Positions 5,461 to 8,037 of a DNA stretch of 8,037 bases are shown in pieces. The position numbers were made by a program, and so were the translations under genes. The notes beneath the pieces are model-generated. The model was not told the DNA's origin, made no database searches, and saw only the letters and a list, made by a program, of their open reading frames with translations. Every line of letters starts with the position of its first letter. Position 1 is the stretch's first letter. Source of the DNA: Gemmatimonadales bacterium (lineage in GTDB: Bacteria > Gemmatimonadota > Gemmatimonadetes > Gemmatimonadales > GWC2-71-9); contig JAICEH010000093.1 of assembly GCA_025924275.1 (NCBI GenBank), positions 1 through 8,037 of the forward strand, read 5' to 3'.

Positions 5461-6447
5461 CTAGGAGCCCCGATGAGGCGATTCAAGCCAGCTCACGTCC
5501 TTGCCCCGGCGCGACCACGGCTGCTCGTTGGTGACGTGCACGCCGCCGATCCACCGATCGATCCGGAGCCGCTCGGTCCACGGCCCCGCCGCGGACCGGT
5601 TCGCGATCCCGAACTCCGTCAGGCGATAGCCATCCCGGAGCCCCGGCGGGGCACCGGGCTCACGTTCGATCACGACGTGCGGCCTGGGCCCGGACGCCAG
5701 CCGTCCGATCATCACCCGGAACATCGAGTCGGTCAGCCACCGGCGGGGCTCCTGCCTCCCGGACTCGAGGAAGCCGCGCTCCAGCGACCAACGGTCGCCC
5801 GGCGCCATCGCGCCGATCGCGAGTTCCTCCGCCCGGGACAGGCCCGTCCGCCAGTCGGGGTACTCCAGCAGGAGGCGCCGGCAGGCAGCCCGGAGCGCCG
5901 GGACGGCGGTCGAAGCCGAGCTCGACCAGCGCACCAGGGCCGCGGGCTCGGGCGCCACCAGGGCGGACCAGGCGGCGCGGAGCTCGGCGCGGAGCTCGCC
6001 GCGCACCGGTTCCCGCCGGGCGTAGGCCGCCAGGATCTGCCCCCGGGAGAGCGCCTCGAGCCGGCACGCGCCGGTCTCCGGGTCCGAGGGCCCCGGCCCC
6101 GCGAGCGAGGTCCGGTCCAGCGCGCCCCGACGCTCGAGGAGGGTGACGAGGCGGAGCAGGTTGAGCTGGCAGAAGAGGTCGTCCCCGATCCAGAGCACGA
6201 TCTCTTCGCCCGCCGCCCCGGCGGCCGCCAGCGACGCGTCCTGCGCGGCCAGCCGTTCCGGCGCGCCGCTCGCGCCGAACGCCTCGAGTGCCCGGGCCCG
6301 CTCCTCCCGCTCCACCGCGCTATCGCCGAGGTCGCGCACCGGCCCCTCGCTCAGGATGTCGACCCACTCCACCCGCGCGCCCGGCACGCCGGCCTCGCCG
6401 AGGTGGCCGAGAAAGTGGCTGCCGGGGTGGACGTGGGTGAGCGTCAC
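5461..6447 (-). CDS. DUF1835-family protein
   Basis: This 328-residue cytoplasmic protein of unknown function belongs to the DUF1835 type. Visible family marks are the N-terminal HVHPGSHFLGHL (5-16), the signature WVDILSEGPV (28-37), the hydrophobic strand plus acidic helix EIVLWIGDDLFCQLNLLRL (82-100) and GLSRAEELAI (202-211). The C-terminal winged-helix-like tail has YRLTEFGI (274-281) and RWIGGVHV (298-305). The GTG start at 6447 shares its bases with the priA stop (GTGA), indicating coupling; no Shine-Dalgarno is seen. The reading frame is open far upstream, but that part lies inside priA and looks like its shadow. No biochemical role is known to me for this family, and the context (after priA, before an ornithine-type enzyme) does not point to one. 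Confidence 0.8.
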   Translation of the reverse strand: MTLTHVHPGSHFLGHLGEAGVPGARVEWVDILSEGPVRDLGDSAVEREERARALEAFGASGAPERLAAQDASLAAAGAAGEEIVLWIGDDLFCQLNLLRLVTLLERRGALDRTSLAGPGPSDPETGACRLEALSRGQILAAYARREPVRGELRAELRAAWSALVAPEPAALVRWSSSASTAVPALRAACRRLLLEYPDWRTGLSRAEELAIGAMAPGDRWSLERGFLESGRQEPRRWLTDSMFRVMIGRLASGPRPHVVIEREPGAPPGLRDGYRLTEFGIANRSAAGPWTERLRIDRWIGGVHVTNEQPWSRRGKDVSWLESPHRGS

Positions 6448-8037
6448 AGGAGCGACACCGGATCGCGGTCCACGGCCAGTCGCAAGTCCCCACCCGGGAG
6501 CGGGCGGCGGGCAAGGGCCCGGACGTACCGGCCGATGGCCCGCGGCTCGCCCCGGAGGGCCACGTGCCACCGGTGCCGCTCCTTGATCCGCGCGACCGGG
6601 CAGGGCGCCGGCCCCAGGACGCCCACGCCCAGCCCGTGCCGCGCCTCCATCCGCGCCGCCCATTCCGCCACCGCCGAGGCGAGGTCCGCCACGCCGGCCT
6701 CGTCCGTCCCCGACGCCACGACGTTCACCAGCCCGGTGACCGGCGGGTACGGCGGTGACCGGCGGAGCGCGGCCTCCTCCGCCAGGAAGCCCTCGACGTC
6801 GTGGGTCGCGGCGCGGCGCAGGGCGTGGTGCGCGGGATCCCGCGTCTGGACCAGCACCCGACCGCCCTTCGGGCCGCGGCCCGCGCGACCCGCCACCTGT
6901 GCCAGGAGCTGGAAGGTGCGCTCCGCCGCACGGAAGTCGGGCAGGTGGAGGGCCACGTCCGCATCCACCACGCCCACCAAGGTCACGTTGGGGAAGTCGA
7001 GCCCCTTCGCCACCATCTGGGTGCCCACCAGGATGTCCACCTCGCCCCGCTCCACCGCACCGAGGATCCGGTGGTGTGCCCACCGGGTGCTGGTCGCGTC
7101 GAGATCCATCCGCGCGAGTCGTGCCCGCGGGTGGCGGTCCGCCACGAGGGCCTCGAGCTGCTGGGTGCCGAACCCGCGCATCCGCTGGACGGCCTGGCCG
7201 CATTCCCCGCACTCCGCGGGCCGCGGTTGCTCGTGCCCGCAGTAATGGCACCGCAGGCGCTCCGGCGCCTGGTGCAGCGTGAGCGAGATGCTGCAGTGGG
7301 GACAGTCCCGCACGGCCCCGCAGGAGGGGCACTGGAGGAACGAGGCGAACCCGCGCCGGTTGAGGAACAGGAGCGCCTGCTCCCCGCGCGCGACCGCCGC
7401 GGCCAGGGCGCGGTCGAGGGCCTCCGACCAGGGGATCGCACCGGTGTGCTCGACCCGGGGGGCGGTGCGCAGGTCCACGAGCTCCACCGGCGGGAGCGGC
7501 CGCAGGCCGATGCGCGCCGGCAGGCGGACGAGCCGCGTCGCCGCACCGCCGGTTCCGGAGCCCGCCGCGGTCCAGGTCTCGAGTGACGGGGTGGCCGTGC
7601 CGAGGACGAGGTGGGCTCCCTCGAGCCGGGCGCGGACCCGGGCGACATCCCGCGCGTGGTAGCGCGGGCTCTCCCCGTTCTTGTAGCTGGACTCGTGCTC
7701 CTCGTCCACCACGATCACGCCGAGATCCTGCACCGGGGCGAAGAGCGCCGACCGCGCCCCCACCGCCACGCGCCGCTCCCCGCGGCGGAGGGCGCGCCAG
7801 GCGTCCGCGCGCTCGCCGTCGGAGAGTCCGCTGTGGAGCACTGCCACCTGGTCGCCGAAGGCGCCGCGCACGCGGGCCACGGTCTGCGGCGTGAGGCCGA
7901 TCTCCGGCACCAGGATGATGGCGCCGCGGCCCGCGGCGAGCGCCCGCCGGATGTGCTCCAGGTAGACCAGCGTCTTGCCCGAGCCGGTGACACCGAAGAG
8001 CAGGGCCGCCACGCCCGCGCCGAGGCGCTCGAGGACC
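6444..8037 (-). CDS. priA: Primosomal protein N' (PriA helicase), 5' part missing
   Basis: This is a 3'-to-5' superfamily 2 DNA helicase that recognises stalled forks and reloads the replisome. About 530 residues are visible; the frame runs off the right edge, so the N-terminal DNA-binding domains (roughly the first 200-290 residues of a normal PriA) are outside. Visible in order: Walker A GVTGSGKT (7971-7994), LVPEIGLTPQ, HSGLSDGER, the DEEH box (7695-7706) with SSYKNGE and YHARDVA, and GTATPSLETW. Next comes the zinc region with four C-x2-C pairs (7200-7331). Then come GTQMVAKGLDFPNVTLVGVV, QVAGRAGR (motif VI) and the C-terminal domain with LGPAPCPVARIKERHRWHV, ending DRDPVSLL. All ATPase and zinc motifs look intact. 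Its stop overlaps the DUF1835 start (GTGA), so it heads at least the visible part of the minus-strand operon. Confidence 0.96.
   Translation of the reverse strand, partial: VLERLGAGVAALLFGVTGSGKTLVYLEHIRRALAAGRGAIILVPEIGLTPQTVARVRGAFGDQVAVLHSGLSDGERADAWRALRRGERRVAVGARSALFAPVQDLGVIVVDEEHESSYKNGESPRYHARDVARVRARLEGAHLVLGTATPSLETWTAAGSGTGGAATRLVRLPARIGLRPLPPVELVDLRTAPRVEHTGAIPWSEALDRALAAAVARGEQALLFLNRRGFASFLQCPSCGAVRDCPHCSISLTLHQAPERLRCHYCGHEQPRPAECGECGQAVQRMRGFGTQQLEALVADRHPRARLARMDLDATSTRWAHHRILGAVERGEVDILVGTQMVAKGLDFPNVTLVGVVDADVALHLPDFRAAERTFQLLAQVAGRAGRGPKGGRVLVQTRDPAHHALRRAATHDVEGFLAEEAALRRSPPYPPVTGLVNVVASGTDEAGVADLASAVAEWAARMEARHGLGVGVLGPAPCPVARIKERHRWHVALRGEPRAIGRYVRALARRPLPGGDLRLAVDRDPVSLL

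Noticed and set aside
4441..7245. A 934-codon open frame on the plus strand
   Set aside because: It is antisense to the TIGR00300, DUF1835 and priA genes, has no recognisable motif and shows shadow-like composition.
6448..7332. Upstream extension of the DUF1835 gene into priA
   Set aside because: The extra 295 codons lie inside priA and look like shadow sequence. Family similarity begins at the GTG at 6447.
1..8037. CRISPR array, transposon ends, tRNA or rRNA genes, defence or toxin-antitoxin genes
   Set aside because: No spaced direct repeats, transposase motifs, cloverleaf sequences or known defence domains were seen on either strand.

Overview
This is a very GC-rich, densely coding window, probably from a Gram-negative bacterium. 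It has an outer-envelope lipoprotein, a CcdA/DsbD-type membrane protein, a Fur regulator with two CxxC pairs and PriA. The overall style (G/C-ending codons, Pro/Ala-rich linker, glycine-zipper lipoprotein) recalls Gemmatimonadota or a similar high-GC phylum. That taxonomic guess is inference, not something the sequence proves.

Layout. Positions 1-120 hold no gene. They contain a low-complexity G/C edge and an unusual head-to-head pair of heptamer (GGGGNNC-type) repeat blocks that can form a long hairpin or G-quadruplexes. A glycine-zipper lipoprotein gene (121-891, minus) has a near-ideal Shine-Dalgarno sequence. It is divergent from an ABC exporter half-transporter (948-2729, plus). The 56-bp gap between them holds a perfect 6+3+6 palindrome inside a possible promoter. 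The exporter gene ends in a second heptamer-repeat block, which encodes its last ten residues and its stop region.

From 2774 to the right edge everything is on the minus strand and tightly packed. In order of transcription it runs: priA (5' part cut off by the window edge), a DUF1835 protein, a TIGR00300-type ornithine-cyclodeaminase-like protein, a 136-residue protein of unknown function, fur, then ccdA. Three of the five junctions are the same 4-base GTGA stop/start overlap, one is a 23-base overlap, and one is a 12-base gap. A single polycistronic transcript with translational coupling is therefore likely. Functions in the run are mixed: replication restart, amino-acid metabolism, metal-responsive regulation and thiol-redox transport across the membrane. 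Only fur-ccdA and the TIGR00300 protein with its 136-residue follower look like possible functional pairs.

I see no mobile element, CRISPR array, RNA gene or recognisable defence system. Most of the window is ordinary housekeeping or accessory sequence. The least ordinary signals are the G-rich heptamer repeats, which lie at the 3' ends of two unrelated genes with the G-rich strand on the mRNA side. Others are the exporter's catalytic-site substitution, the N-terminally short TIGR00300 protein and the uncharacterised 136-residue protein.
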